Source: CALBJU01 sp965247125 (GTDB lineage: Bacteria; Bacteroidota; Rhodothermia; Rhodothermales; UBA10348). From it: a DNA stretch of 64,000 nucleotides. Shown piece by piece: positions 1 through 9,252 of the stretch (positions are counted from its first letter, which is position 1; the number at the start of each line of letters is the position of its first letter). The stretch spans positions 620,001 to 684,000 of the forward strand of contig CBDFGO010000003.1 in NCBI GenBank assembly GCA_965247125.1. The letters run 5' to 3'. Below the pieces are notes generated by a model that was given only the letters and a program-made list of their open reading frames with translations, was not told the origin of the DNA and did not search any database. The position numbers and the translations under genes were made by a program.

Positions 1-69
1 GGTTCTTCCTGGCATCCAAGCACCACAAGGGCAAGAAAACAAAAAGCGTACTTCAGGCAATTCATGTGG

Positions 70-525
70 TTATTCCTGTGGATAGTTGCCGAAGTGCATG
101 TGGGTGATCCGGTACCCACCGTCTACGATGCTTACCACCATGGTCATCGGTCCAAATTGATCGCTCTCTTCGTCGGAAGAATCGCCGAAATGCCACGTCG
201 CCGCTATAGTGGCGGAGTCTCCTACTTCCGTAATGGTCACTTCGTCGACCCAAAGTGTTGCGGACGCTTCCCCTCCACCTTCAAGGAATCCGAAGCCCTG
301 GTGATGCTCAAGAATTCGGTCAAATCCCACGATCAGTCCGTCGATCTCAGATGAGAAGTAGGAGGTGCTCGGGTCATGATAAAAGAGTTCGTCAACCATT
401 CCCAGATCGTACGAAGCCCAACTGTCTACCCATCCATCCAAAATTGCTTCTGGAGTAGTGTACTGAGCCCAGGTGGATCCCGAGGGCACCAGAAGAGCCA
501 GGAGTAACCAAAGACCTTCTCTCAT
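70..525 (-). CDS. Secreted NTF2-like (SnoaL/DUF4440-type) protein
   Basis: A 151-residue protein with an N-terminal signal peptide (about residues 1-20, ending near TWAQ). The rest fits a small NTF2-like fold. The early segment AILDGWVDSWASYDLGMVDELFYHD matches the usual opening of DUF4440/SnoaL proteins, and the end carries the pattern of a self-associating ketosteroid-isomerase-like domain (GYRITHMHFGNYP). No catalytic residue can be assigned, so enzyme or ligand-binding roles are both open. It lies 36 bp downstream of the racemase gene on the same strand, with an 18-bp tandem repeat between them, and is probably the last gene of that transcript. The start is the ATG at 525. Confidence 0.7.
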   Translation of the reverse strand: MREGLWLLLALLVPSGSTWAQYTTPEAILDGWVDSWASYDLGMVDELFYHDPSTSYFSSEIDGLIVGFDRILEHHQGFGFLEGGGEASATLWVDEVTITEVGDSATIAATWHFGDSSDEESDQFGPMTMVVSIVDGGYRITHMHFGNYPQE

Positions 526-528
526 TTA

Positions 529-582
529 TGTACTCATTGAAGGCTATGTGCTCATTGAGGGCTATGTGTTCATTGAAGGCCA
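529..582. repeat. 18-bp tandem repeat, three copies, spanning a gene 3' end
   Basis: Three imperfect 18-bp units sit between the racemase stop and the start of the next gene. On the minus strand each unit holds an ATG, two codons and an in-frame stop (M-N-T-stop, M-S-T-stop, M-S-T-stop). The last codons and stop of the racemase have therefore been duplicated in tandem. Compare the 15-bp stop-codon repeat at the end of asnB. Confidence 0.85.
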
Positions 583-1596
583 TGTATCCGACAATCGGTA
601 TCCCTGTGGCCATGGATCATCTGGATCCAGGGTAATCTGATACGTGCCGGTAATCCAGGCTCGGCCCATCACCGAGGGGTGAATTGCCGGTTTCTCGCCA
701 ATGGAAGTTACTTCTTCTATTCCGCAGATGAATTCCGACCCGATTATGGAGCGAGCTCGGTAGATATCTCCGGGCTGCATCTCGCCTCGAGCGTGCAGAA
801 GAGCCATTCTTGCTGAGCATCCTGTGCCGGTGGGACACCGGTCAATTTTCCCCGGGCGGATCGCTACCGCATTTGGACCCGATAACTCGTTGCCGTTTCG
901 CACAAGTGGTCCCGCAAACTGACAGAACGAGATGTGATCCCATTCCGGATTTGACGGATGGGTGAATCCCAATTGTTCGTTTGCTGCCTCAACGATTTTC
1001 ATACCGGTCTGCACCAGATCAAGAGCTTCATCGGGTTGAATGGAGAAGCCGAGTACGGCCGCATCGACGATTGCGAAGCTGTCCCCTCCGTAAGCCGTAT
1101 CGACTCGAAGTGTACCCAAGCCCTCAACCTCGATCGAAGCATCTCTACGGTCCACGAAAGAGGCCACATTCGTCATTTTTATTCGCTTCGCCTTGCCAGC
1201 CTCGCAAAACGCCTTTATCCGAATGAGCCCTCCTGGCGCTTCCAGGACAAGATCCGTTTCGGGTTCGGCCATGGGAAGAATGCCGGTGTTCAGAAGTACA
1301 GTTGCCACGCATATCGAATTCGAACCCGACATCGGTGGCGTGTCCGCAGGTTCCATTATGATGAAGGCAGCCTGAGCATCTGGATGAACTGGGGGTACGA
1401 GCAGATTAACATGCCGGAAAACTCCGCCTCGCGGTTCATTCAAAACAAGATTTCGCAGGGATTCGTCCTGCTCAATAAACGTTCGCTGCTCCCAGATCGT
1501 GTCGCCAGGAAGAGGAGGAATACCCGCCACAATGACGTCTCCAACCTCACCTTCCGCGTGGCAACTGACAACATGGATTGCGTCCGAGTTTGGCAT
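562..1596 (-). CDS. Proline racemase superfamily enzyme with Ser/Thr active-site pair
   Basis: This protein of about 344 residues is a clear member of the proline racemase / hydroxyproline epimerase / trans-3-hydroxyproline dehydratase superfamily. The first active-site motif reads [10 protein letters not shown], with Ser90 where proline racemase has Cys. The second reads [14 protein letters not shown], with Thr256 where racemases and epimerases have Cys. Racemases and 4-hydroxyproline epimerases use Cys/Cys or Ser/Cys pairs, and the dehydratases Cys/Thr, so function cannot be read off here; simple proline racemase activity is unlikely. An ATG at 1596 is preferred over the GTG at 1602. It lies 11 bp after the S15 peptidase gene, which suggests processing of proline-containing peptides and their products. 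Confidence 0.85.
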   Translation of the reverse strand: MPNSDAIHVVSCHAEGEVGDVIVAGIPPLPGDTIWEQRTFIEQDESLRNLVLNEPRGGVFRHVNLLVPPVHPDAQAAFIIMEPADTPPMSGSNSICVATVLLNTGILPMAEPETDLVLEAPGGLIRIKAFCEAGKAKRIKMTNVASFVDRRDASIEVEGLGTLRVDTAYGGDSFAIVDAAVLGFSIQPDEALDLVQTGMKIVEAANEQLGFTHPSNPEWDHISFCQFAGPLVRNGNELSGPNAVAIRPGKIDRCPTGTGCSARMALLHARGEMQPGDIYRARSIIGSEFICGIEEVTSIGEKPAIHPSVMGRAWITGTYQITLDPDDPWPQGYRLSDTWPSMNT

Positions 1597-1607
1597 TGTC
1601 ACTGGCT

Positions 1608-3428
1608 CTAAAGCGCGTCTTTGAATACTGAAATGCCTCCCACGACGGGTATTTCAATTGATGTGCCGTCAAGATCTACGGTCATCTCGGTGCCGGGAGC
1701 AGGCCACAGCGTAAAGTCACGATCGCTCGACATGATCATCAATCCGATCTTCTGGCCGGCTTTGATCACCTGGTCGTCCGGCTGCATGTCGAAAGAGAGT
1801 TCGTAAAACTCGCCCGGAATCAGCGGTTCGCTTTCTGTGAGAGAGCTGTGATTCTGTGGATCTGCCCAGCCCCGAGTGATTATCCCGCCACGCGGACGTC
1901 GGCCTTCTCTCCAAGGGAGTGAGACCAACCATACCGAGAGGTTTAGCGCCGGCTTGTTCGAGGCGAGTCGGATGGTGACCCGGGGTGTCCCTGAAATATG
2001 CACAACCTGGGTCAACTCAGGCAATGTGAAAAGTAGTCTGTGATTGGTGTTTTCTGCCCGGGCCAGCACATCTCCGGGGAAGGAGACATTGTCGACTACG
2101 GTTTCCAGTCCCTGACCTGATTCAGGCTCGAATGAGAGGACACCCGTCTGAATACCACCAGCCATCGGGTGAAGCCTCACACCCTGAGATTCTGGATTTG
2201 GATAGTCCTCGTAGGGAGTCGGCTCGAGCCGGTCTTCACCTTCGCGGACAATCCAGGCTTTTGGATCGTTTTCTACTCCATTTTCGACATCGTAGAGATA
2301 CCGGGTAAACCACCGATTCATCATAGCGTGCGGCGGAGATCCACCGTGACCTCCCTGATGGTAGTAGTGCTGGAGAGGGACGCGTCCCTTCAGCGCTTCT
2401 ACAATACGCACACTGTGTTCCGGCACCACATTCCAGTCGTTGAACGCATGGGACATCAAGACGGCAGCTGTCACATTGTCGATGACATTGATGTAATCCC
2501 GGCCTGCCCAGAAATCATTGTAGTCGCCTGACATGCGGTCGCGACCCGCGGCCATTTCTCCGTCTCGCACGGTGGCATTGCAGTAGTCGCGCCGGTCCGA
2601 GTCACGACTGTGTATGAAATCGTACAGGAAGTCGATGTCTTCCCCCAGCCATCCTCCGGGATGACGTACGAGTCCATTTGAGCGGTAGTAGTGCCAGTAT
2701 GACGTATTCGGTGCCACCGGAATGATGGCCTGGAGTCCCTCCACACCTGTCGTGGCCGCCGCGAGAGGGAGAGTTCCGTTGTAGGAAGTGCCCGTCATTC
2801 CCACGTTTCCAGTCGCCCACTCTGCGGTCACCCGTTCGGTGCTGTCAACGGTCGTGTAGCCATGGGCACGGCCATTCAGCCAATCAATCACGGCCTTGGG
2901 GGCAAGTGATTCATTGATCCCCCCAACCGTGGGGCATCCTTCCGAAAGACCAGTACCGGGTGATTCAGAATGAACAACCGCAAAGCCGCGCGGCACCCAC
3001 TCGTCCACAAATCCATTGGAAATGCCGGCCCGGGTTCCCTTGGGAGGGGGAGGCTGGTTTATGCAAGGAGGAGATTCGGCGCCGAGTTCCTGCCTCACAT
3101 CCCACAGGTATTCTCTCGCGCCCGACGTACCCGAGTAATAGGGACTGGATCCATAGATGACAGGAACCTTCAAGCCTTCCGACTCGGTCTGAACCTGCCG
3201 TACTACCGCAACATGCACTCGATCCAGCTTGCCATCTCCATCGGAGTCGCTTTCCGTCTCCACCCAAAGCTCTTCCCGAATCCAGTCCGAAGATTCTGAA
3301 AAGGCGTCCACTTTCTGGGCCTGACCATCTTCAAATATCGGCTTAGCCTGAGCATGGGCTTGCTTGACAAAAGGCGCGAGTCCGATGCAGAAGAGTGCTG
3401 TGAGGAGGATGGTTGCGGGTCTGTGCAT
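1608..3428 (-). CDS. Xaa-Pro dipeptidyl-peptidase (S15 family), secreted
   Basis: A 606-residue S15-type serine peptidase with a signal peptide (about residues 1-27, ending AHAQA). The nucleophile motif GTSYNG gives Ser215. Asp331 in [10 protein letters not shown] and His361 in HQGGHGG complete a plausible catalytic triad. The last 200 residues match the X-Pro dipeptidyl-peptidase C-terminal beta domain. It should release Xaa-Pro dipeptides from peptide N-termini in the periplasm or outside the cell. An acidic DSDGDGKLD segment (residues 61-69) resembles a calcium-binding loop. It is followed on the same strand by the proline racemase superfamily gene, a sensible pairing. Cocaine-esterase-like S15 hydrolases are an alternative. 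Confidence 0.88.
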   Translation of the reverse strand: MHRPATILLTALFCIGLAPFVKQAHAQAKPIFEDGQAQKVDAFSESSDWIREELWVETESDSDGDGKLDRVHVAVVRQVQTESEGLKVPVIYGSSPYYSGTSGAREYLWDVRQELGAESPPCINQPPPPKGTRAGISNGFVDEWVPRGFAVVHSESPGTGLSEGCPTVGGINESLAPKAVIDWLNGRAHGYTTVDSTERVTAEWATGNVGMTGTSYNGTLPLAAATTGVEGLQAIIPVAPNTSYWHYYRSNGLVRHPGGWLGEDIDFLYDFIHSRDSDRRDYCNATVRDGEMAAGRDRMSGDYNDFWAGRDYINVIDNVTAAVLMSHAFNDWNVVPEHSVRIVEALKGRVPLQHYYHQGGHGGSPPHAMMNRWFTRYLYDVENGVENDPKAWIVREGEDRLEPTPYEDYPNPESQGVRLHPMAGGIQTGVLSFEPESGQGLETVVDNVSFPGDVLARAENTNHRLLFTLPELTQVVHISGTPRVTIRLASNKPALNLSVWLVSLPWREGRRPRGGIITRGWADPQNHSSLTESEPLIPGEFYELSFDMQPDDQVIKAGQKIGLMIMSSDRDFTLWPAPGTEMTVDLDGTSIEIPVVGGISVFKDAL

Positions 3429-3522
3429 TATATGCTTCGGTTAAATTGGTCGGGGAAGATACACCCCATTAACCACGGTTATCACGCCATCGTGCAGTCT
3501 CGAAATCTACTCCAGTATCGGG

Positions 3523-4674
3523 CTAATTGGCGGCCTGCGGTTCCAGACGAATAATGGAGGGTTTGTCTTCGCTGGCGTCTATTCCAAGATAAATATACCC
3601 GTCGGGGCCCTGGTGGATATCGCGGATGCGCCCGTTTCCAGAGTAGAGCGTCTCCTCACCAATGACCTTCTGGCCGTCCATGCTTAGACGAGCGATCTGC
3701 TGGCCGGAAAGTCCTCCAACAAACGTATTTCCATTCCAATCGGGAAATTTTTCGCCAGAGTACACCAGAAGTCCTGCCGGTGAGATGGAAGGAACCCAGA
3801 ACCGCAGAGGTTGCCTCATTCCTTCCCGCTGCGTCGAGCCGTGGATACCACTGCCGCCGTAATTGACACCGTAGCCAATTACTGGCCAACCGTAGTTCGC
3901 TCCCTTCACGATCAGATTCAGCTCATCACCGCCCTGAGGTCCATGCTCGACTGACCAGATTTCACCAGTGACCGGATGCTTTATCAATCCCTGGGGATTA
4001 CGGTGACCGTAACTCCATATCGAGGGTTGCGCATCAGCCTGGTCCACAAATGGATTGTCTTCGGGTATGCTACCGTCATCGTGAACGCGGTTGATCGTTC
4101 CGTGATGATTTGAAATGTCTTGCGCAGGATGCGCTTCCAGGTCTCCGCTCGGCGACGCCTGACGGTCGCCAACGGTGATAAACAGGTACCCATCATTGTC
4201 GAATGCGAGCCGAGATCCATAGTGTCCGCGGCCCCTCGAGTCGGCGACGAAAACGTCCTCCACATCCAGCAATTCATCATTTTCAAATCTGCCCCTCGCG
4301 ACTGCTGTCGTAGAATTACCTCCGACAGGCTTGGAGTAGGACAGATAGACAAGCTGGTTGGATTCAAATTTGGGATGCAGAATCACGTCCAGCAATCCAC
4401 CCTGTCCTCTGGCATGAACCTCCGGGACGCCAGCAACGGACGCGTCGAGAAGTATTCCCTCTCTCACAATCCGTAGACGCCCTGGGCGCTCGGTCACGAG
4501 CATGTCACCATTGGGCAAGAACGTCATTCCCCAGAGGTGATCGAGGCCGGAAACGACGGGTACGGCACTGTAGCCGTATTTCTCAGACTCGTGTTGGGTC
4601 GACTGTGCTAAGCAGACGAGGGAGAGCATCAAGCACAGGCAGATAGAGGACAGAAAAGATGCGATTCTGGGCAT
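3523..4674 (-). CDS. PQQ-dependent sugar dehydrogenase, soluble type, exported
   Basis: This protein of about 383 residues has a signal peptide (ending near CLAQS) and the six-bladed beta-propeller of soluble aldose/glucose dehydrogenases. Family motifs include GLDHLWGMTFLPNGDMLVTERPGRL at the start, GRGHYGSRLAFDNDGYLFITVGDR in the middle, SYGHRNPQGL, WSVEHGPQGGDELN and the late WVPSISPAG segment. The His in GHYGSR and the Arg in GHRNPQG are typical PQQ-pocket positions. It should oxidise aldoses in the periplasm using PQQ. The ATG at 4674 gives a better signal peptide than the GTG at 4689. The upstream gap to the next gene is about 125 bp. Confidence 0.88.
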   Translation of the reverse strand: MPRIASFLSSICLCLMLSLVCLAQSTQHESEKYGYSAVPVVSGLDHLWGMTFLPNGDMLVTERPGRLRIVREGILLDASVAGVPEVHARGQGGLLDVILHPKFESNQLVYLSYSKPVGGNSTTAVARGRFENDELLDVEDVFVADSRGRGHYGSRLAFDNDGYLFITVGDRQASPSGDLEAHPAQDISNHHGTINRVHDDGSIPEDNPFVDQADAQPSIWSYGHRNPQGLIKHPVTGEIWSVEHGPQGGDELNLIVKGANYGWPVIGYGVNYGGSGIHGSTQREGMRQPLRFWVPSISPAGLLVYSGEKFPDWNGNTFVGGLSGQQIARLSMDGQKVIGEETLYSGNGRIRDIHQGPDGYIYLGIDASEDKPSIIRLEPQAAN

Positions 4675-4800
4675 TCTGGTATTTCTCACTACGAATTGGT
4701 AGGGGCCAAATATAGTCGACCCATTCGCAAGGTGGAAGTTGCGCCGAGCCGACTTCTTTGCCCGCAGCCACCATACAGAACGCGTCCACCTCAGACTCGC

Positions 4801-5739
4801 TTATTGTCTGGCTTCTATTTCAGTCAGATAGGCGGAAACCAGTGCGGCGTACTCTTCTGGTTTGTCGGCCATGGCCATGTGCCCAGCATCCGCCACAATT
4901 TCGACTTGAGCGTCTGGGATTAATTCGGCGAATTCAAACATCGTTTCTGGCCTGGCTTCGTCGAATTCACCCGCCACCAAGAGGACCGGAACCGAAATCT
5001 CATGCAGGCGCTGCGTTCGGTCGTATTCCAGAAGCGTCCCGGTCGAGGTGAATTCGGTGGGCCCCCACATGGTATTGTAGACCTCCGCGTTGCGACGGAC
5101 ACCGTTACATTCAGGGATGTTCTTCCGGGGCTGATGGAACAGATATCGGGCGTAAAAAGAGTCGGTTGCCGCGATATAGTCCGGATTCGAATACGTTTTT
5201 GCGGCTTCGTTTCGGCGGATTGTTTCCTGAAGCTCCTCGGGCATCTGAGAAATCAGAATCTCGGCATCAACCAGCCACCTGGGTGTACTCAGTAATGGCC
5301 CGGCCAGGATGACGGACAAAAGGCCATCAACATTTCCTTCCAGAGCATATTCGGTGGCGACTGAACCACCCCAACTGGATCCAAGAAGGTGAAGGTCATC
5401 GAGATGGAGAGCTTCCCTGATTGCTTCAATTTCTTCGACAAAGTGAGAAATCACCCATTGTGACCGAATTCCAGGCCGATCCGAAAGCCCCGTCTCTAAT
5501 TGATCATACCTGATGACGGGACGATCCGTTATCAGGTTGTCCAGGAGACCAAATGAACAACTTGTGCCTCCGGGTCCGCCATGAATGAGAAGCAGCGGTA
5601 TGCCTGTGGCCTCGGGGTTCGACATCTCATAGAACACATCCCCACCAGGAACGGGAATCATGCCCGTGACGGTGGCCTGTCCAGAATTTTTCGCGCATCC
5701 AGTCAGGAGAAACACAAGGATTACGACTGTTCTGGCCAT
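4801..5739 (-). CDS. Lipoprotein alpha/beta hydrolase, proline iminopeptidase-like
   Basis: This protein of 312 residues starts with a short hydrophobic segment and lipobox (ILVFLLTGC), so it is predicted to be a lipoprotein. It contains the proline iminopeptidase oxyanion motif HGGPGG, the YDQLETGLSD segment in place of the usual DQRGxGxS, and the nucleophile elbow GSSWGG. VAGEFDEARPE supplies the acidic residue and DAGHMAMADKPEEY the catalytic His. It probably removes N-terminal proline or hydrolyses related amides in the periplasm. The start at 5739 is chosen because it gives the lipobox; the reading frame runs upstream into the previous gene without coding sense. It begins 4 bp after that gene's stop, implying one transcript. 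Confidence 0.85.
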   Translation of the reverse strand: MARTVVILVFLLTGCAKNSGQATVTGMIPVPGGDVFYEMSNPEATGIPLLLIHGGPGGTSCSFGLLDNLITDRPVIRYDQLETGLSDRPGIRSQWVISHFVEEIEAIREALHLDDLHLLGSSWGGSVATEYALEGNVDGLLSVILAGPLLSTPRWLVDAEILISQMPEELQETIRRNEAAKTYSNPDYIAATDSFYARYLFHQPRKNIPECNGVRRNAEVYNTMWGPTEFTSTGTLLEYDRTQRLHEISVPVLLVAGEFDEARPETMFEFAELIPDAQVEIVADAGHMAMADKPEEYAALVSAYLTEIEARQ

Positions 5740-5743
5740 GATT

Positions 5744-7804
5744 CTAATTCGAGAACGTGATTTGGGAGAGTTGCGCTTCAGGATTTCTGGTATTCCAGGC
5801 TTCCCCGTACTCCAGGAGATAGAGTGCACCGTCCTGACCGAAAGCCATGTCCATCGGCCGGCTGAAGGTTGTGGACGGTAGGAATCGTTCCATATACCAA
5901 TACGCTCCAACCTGGTCCATGGTCACGACAAAAATTTGGTGCCGCACCCACTCATAGATGAACAACTTATCCTCGAAATAGGCGGGAAAGGACGAGCTCT
6001 CCTGATCAACTGCATGGAAAACCGGTCCAGCCATAGCAGTTCGTCCTCCAGTTTCCAGAAGTGGAAATTCCTGAGAATCGCCATAAGGATACCAGATAAA
6101 CGCAGGCTGAGCGGGAGGAAGCTCGGTGGTGCCCGTGTTGTTCGGCGAGTTGTTTATCGGCGCCATCGGCTCGCGAGGCAGTCCGGCGCGCTCGGCCGCG
6201 AAGTCCCAATCCCTGTATACTTTGTTGTTACCGACGAAGTAAGGCCAGCCATAAAATCCTGCCGAGCGCGCCTGATTGATCTCATCGTGGCCTGCTGGGC
6301 CCCGGTCTTCTGAGGGATCCATGGCGTCGGGTCCTACTTCTCCCCAGTACAACCACCCCGTCTTCGAATCCACCGAAATTCTGAACGGATTGCGATTGCC
6401 CATCACAAAAATTTCTGCGCGACCTTCAGCTGGATCTGAAAATAAATTCCCGGATGGAATGCTGATTGTCCCGTCTGATTCCGGCTTGACTCGCAGGATT
6501 TTTCCTCGGAGATCCATGGAGTTGGCGCTCGTGCCCTGCGCATCCCAAGGACTTCGACCGTCTCGTTCGTCCGATGGGCTGTACCCATCGGAGGTGAATG
6601 GATTGGTGTTATCCCCGGTGGAGATATACAGAGAGCCATCGGGACCGAACTCCACCGAGCCGCCTGCATGACAACACTCATCCCGCTGAATGCGTACCTC
6701 CAGCAGGATTCGTTCTGTGTCCATGTCGAGGCTGGATCCATTGAAATGAAATCGGGAAAGATGCTGCTTGGGTTCGTCACCAGGTACGGAGTAATAAAGG
6801 TACAGCCAGCCATTTTCTTCAAATCCTGGACCCAGGGCCAGGCCAAGAAGGCCGTCTTCCTTCTCTGAGTAGACAGGGATTTCGGCGGCCACGCCACTCG
6901 CTCCGGACGAGGGATCCACAAGATGCATAGTTCCGTGGCGCTCAATGAACAGGACTCTGCCGTCTGGAAGGGGGGCGAGTTCCATCGGTTCGCGGAGGTT
7001 AGTCATCAGGACTTTTTGAGTAAAACTCTCTTCATATGGAGTCAGTCCCGCGTTCTCGTAGTTCAGGCGAGGGCCATCCGTAACCCACTGGATGCCTCCG
7101 AGAATCATCTGCAGGAACGCGTCGTCCAGCCAGGCCTCTGCGGTGTGCCCAGGTTCGGCGTAAAACGAGCGCCCACCGTCAAACTGGTGAAACCAGACCA
7201 TCGGATGGGAGTCCCCTTCGCTGATATCATTGCCTGGGTTGTAGGAGGTCTCATCTATTGAAATGAGAACGTTTACGCCGTTGTTCACCATGCGAATGTT
7301 ATACCACTCATCGGTCTGGGTCCAGGTCGAGGGAAGGTGTGCGGTCGCAGGGTGATTGGAATTTTCTACAATTAAAGAAGCTTCCTGAATCTGTGGGTGA
7401 CTCACGAAATACCCACCGACCAGCTGACCATACCAGGGCCAATTGTATTCTGCGTCTGACGCCGCATGTATGCCCAGATAGCCTCCTCCGGCCTGGATGT
7501 AGCGTTGAAACGCGACCTGTTGGCTTTCATTCAGCATGTCGCCTGTTGTACTTAAAAAGATGACGGCATCGTACTTCGACAGGAAGTCATCGCTGAAATC
7601 ATCAGGATTCTCGGTTGAATCGACCAGGATTCCAGCCTCCTCTCCGAGCCGAAAGATCGCACGGTGACCGTCTTCTATAGAACTGTGCCTGAAGCCCTCA
7701 GTGTGCGAGAATATCAGAATCTTTGTTTGCGCTCTTGTCACCTGAAAGAGGACGAAGATCATCACAGATAAAGCAATTACGACAGCAACGATGCGTTTAT
7801 TCAT
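5744..7804 (-). CDS. ThuA-like domain fused to PQQ-type sugar dehydrogenase propeller
   Basis: This protein of about 686 residues starts at the ATG at 7804 with a transmembrane/signal segment (VVIALSVMIFVLF). Residues about 30-245 form a ThuA-like domain of glutamine-amidotransferase-like fold (ILIFSHTEGFRHSSIEDG; GGYLGIHAASDAEYNWPWYGQLVGG; HQFDGGRSFYAEPGHT). The rest is a glucose/sorbosone dehydrogenase propeller (GRVLFIERHG, HAGGSVEFGPDGSLYISTGD, NRNPFRISVD, GHDEINQARSAGFYGWPYFVG). The fusion suggests extracellular or periplasmic sugar oxidation, possibly linked to disaccharide or keto-sugar use. The longer upstream frame (to 7915) is not supported by a signal sequence. It shares a 110-bp divergent promoter region, containing a strong inverted repeat, with the plus-strand genes. 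Confidence 0.88.
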   Translation of the reverse strand: MNKRIVAVVIALSVMIFVLFQVTRAQTKILIFSHTEGFRHSSIEDGHRAIFRLGEEAGILVDSTENPDDFSDDFLSKYDAVIFLSTTGDMLNESQQVAFQRYIQAGGGYLGIHAASDAEYNWPWYGQLVGGYFVSHPQIQEASLIVENSNHPATAHLPSTWTQTDEWYNIRMVNNGVNVLISIDETSYNPGNDISEGDSHPMVWFHQFDGGRSFYAEPGHTAEAWLDDAFLQMILGGIQWVTDGPRLNYENAGLTPYEESFTQKVLMTNLREPMELAPLPDGRVLFIERHGTMHLVDPSSGASGVAAEIPVYSEKEDGLLGLALGPGFEENGWLYLYYSVPGDEPKQHLSRFHFNGSSLDMDTERILLEVRIQRDECCHAGGSVEFGPDGSLYISTGDNTNPFTSDGYSPSDERDGRSPWDAQGTSANSMDLRGKILRVKPESDGTISIPSGNLFSDPAEGRAEIFVMGNRNPFRISVDSKTGWLYWGEVGPDAMDPSEDRGPAGHDEINQARSAGFYGWPYFVGNNKVYRDWDFAAERAGLPREPMAPINNSPNNTGTTELPPAQPAFIWYPYGDSQEFPLLETGGRTAMAGPVFHAVDQESSSFPAYFEDKLFIYEWVRHQIFVVTMDQVGAYWYMERFLPSTTFSRPMDMAFGQDGALYLLEYGEAWNTRNPEAQLSQITFSN

Positions 7805-7856
7805 GAGCCCGGAGAGGGTTGGGAGAAGCGCAAAGCTAGGTGGATGCGGGGCATGA

Positions 7857-7887
7857 CGCAAGACGAGTTCAACAAACCCGTCTTGCG
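7857..7887. promoter_or_regulatory. Inverted repeat in divergent promoter region
   Basis: CGCAAGACG (7857-7865) and its exact complement CGTCTTGCG (7879-7887) are separated by 13 bp in the gap between the ThuA fusion gene and the membrane-protein gene. It could be an operator or a transcribed hairpin. No T-run follows on either strand, so a terminator is unlikely. Confidence 0.45.
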
Positions 7888-7914
7888 CGATGATCAATAT
7901 GTTAGTTTCATACA

Positions 7915-8202
7915 TTGAAGCACCCAGACAATTTGGATCTCATCGTGGAATCAGCCAGCAACAAAGCTTCATCGGCCGCCAAGCGTCACTATATCGCGGC
8001 TATCCTGACCTCAGGGATCCTCTCAGTTATCTTCTGGACGTTTTTCGAAGTTTTTCAAATCGTCGGATTCATCTTTTTGACATTGATCGCGGCATTACTT
8101 GGATCGTCCATAGGACTGGTGGCCAACAGGAATCTTGTGGTGACTGTTCTGGCGACCCTTTTCATCAGATTGGGCATTTTTGTCATCATGACCATGATTT
8201 GA
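7915..8202 (+). CDS. Small membrane protein of unknown function
   Basis: A 95-residue protein with a polar N-terminus, followed from about residue 27 by two or three hydrophobic spans (IAAILTSGILSVIFW, IVGFIFLTLIAALLG, LVVTVLATLFIRLGIFVIM). No family was recognised. The start is uncertain: TTG at 7915 opens the frame, and a GTG ten codons later is an alternative. It ends 7 bp before the DUF1835 gene and is probably cotranscribed with it. Its length and spans resemble small inner-membrane proteins of the ATP synthase-associated or YrvD type, but that is only a shape resemblance. Confidence 0.6.
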   Translation: MKHPDNLDLIVESASNKASSAAKRHYIAAILTSGILSVIFWTFFEVFQIVGFIFLTLIAALLGSSIGLVANRNLVVTVLATLFIRLGIFVIMTMI

Positions 8203-8209
8203 GGCAATC

Positions 8210-9151
8210 TTGAACCGACTGATCATTACCAATGGCAGCGCTGCGGCAGATGTGATTCGTGCAGCAGGAATTGAAGGAGAAGTGCTTTCCTGGAACGATG
8301 TGCTACACGACGGTCCGGTGCCTTCCGACCTGAGCCTGGACGAGTTGTCCGAGATTCGGGCCCGTTACATATCTGGACTGGGCTGGGGCGAGTCGAACGG
8401 CGTACTGGCAGAGTTCGTTGCCCGGGATAATCTGCTGAGGACGGCTCCCACGAGAGATGAGGTGGTCTGCTGGTTCGAGCACGATCTGTACGATCAACTT
8501 CAATTGTGGCAGGTTCTCGATGCGCTCGGGTCAATGAATGTCTCGGCGACCTTGATCTGTTCAGACGCCTTTATTGGCTATCAATCTTCAATGCAGCTGA
8601 CGGAAGACTTCGAGGCGCGAACAGAGGTTACGAGGAGGCAGTTCGCCCCTGCGTCTATTCTCTGGGACGCGTTCAGACATTCGGACCCGGGAGTTTTGGC
8701 GCGGGAACCCGAAGCTGGGCTGAAATTCACGACGCGTACAATATCCAGATGGGTTCAGTGCTTCCCCTCAACGTCAACCGGCCTGAGCAGAAGCGAGAGA
8801 TTTACGCTCGAATATCTTGAGGGACATTCTGGTTCAGCTTCTTTTGGGGACCTCTTTCGTGCGCTGCTGGCTCAGGAGGAGGCCGCCTTCATGGGGGACG
8901 CTTCACTCTTTGTCCTACTCAGTCGACTGTCTTCGTTTGAGCCCTCTCTCGTCCGTCTACACGGAGACAACGCTTCACTGCCTGCCGTGACAATTGAGTT
9001 GACCGATGCTGGACGAAAATGGCTGAAGGGTGGAAGCTGGAGCTGGGACTCTGCAAGTGATCGCTGGATCGGCGGAGTTCATCTCACGAAATCCAATCAA
9101 TGGCTCTGGAATCCCGAAACACAAGAGATGGTTCGTCGGGTGAAGGAGTAG
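8210..9151 (+). CDS. DUF1835 domain-containing protein
   Basis: A 313-residue cytoplasmic protein. The N-terminal 120 residues match DUF1835: IITNGSAAADVIRAAGI, the conserved SWNDVLHDGPVP, and VCWFEHDLYDQLQLWQVL. The C-terminal part contains a winged-helix-like region (SRSERFTLEYLEG through LTDAGRKWLKGG) and a Trp-rich tail with WDSASDRWIGGVHL. The biochemical function of DUF1835 proteins is not established. Translation starts at TTG 8210, supported by GAGG six bases upstream (8201-8204). This is one of the few clear Shine-Dalgarno sites here and decides the start. It sits directly after the small membrane-protein gene. Confidence 0.82.
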   Translation: MNRLIITNGSAAADVIRAAGIEGEVLSWNDVLHDGPVPSDLSLDELSEIRARYISGLGWGESNGVLAEFVARDNLLRTAPTRDEVVCWFEHDLYDQLQLWQVLDALGSMNVSATLICSDAFIGYQSSMQLTEDFEARTEVTRRQFAPASILWDAFRHSDPGVLAREPEAGLKFTTRTISRWVQCFPSTSTGLSRSERFTLEYLEGHSGSASFGDLFRALLAQEEAAFMGDASLFVLLSRLSSFEPSLVRLHGDNASLPAVTIELTDAGRKWLKGGSWSWDSASDRWIGGVHLTKSNQWLWNPETQEMVRRVKE

Positions 9152-9252
9152 GCGGGTCGGTGTCAGTGGGTTGTCACACATCCACGATTAGATTGTGGCA
9201 AACGTCACGACACATCTCCTGAATTCCAATCTTAGTTCCAATCTGAAATCCC

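Noticed and set aside
5740..5910. An N-terminal extension of the proline iminopeptidase-like gene
   Set aside because: The extra residues lie inside the ThuA fusion gene, are not coding-like, and would hide the lipobox at the ATG 5739.
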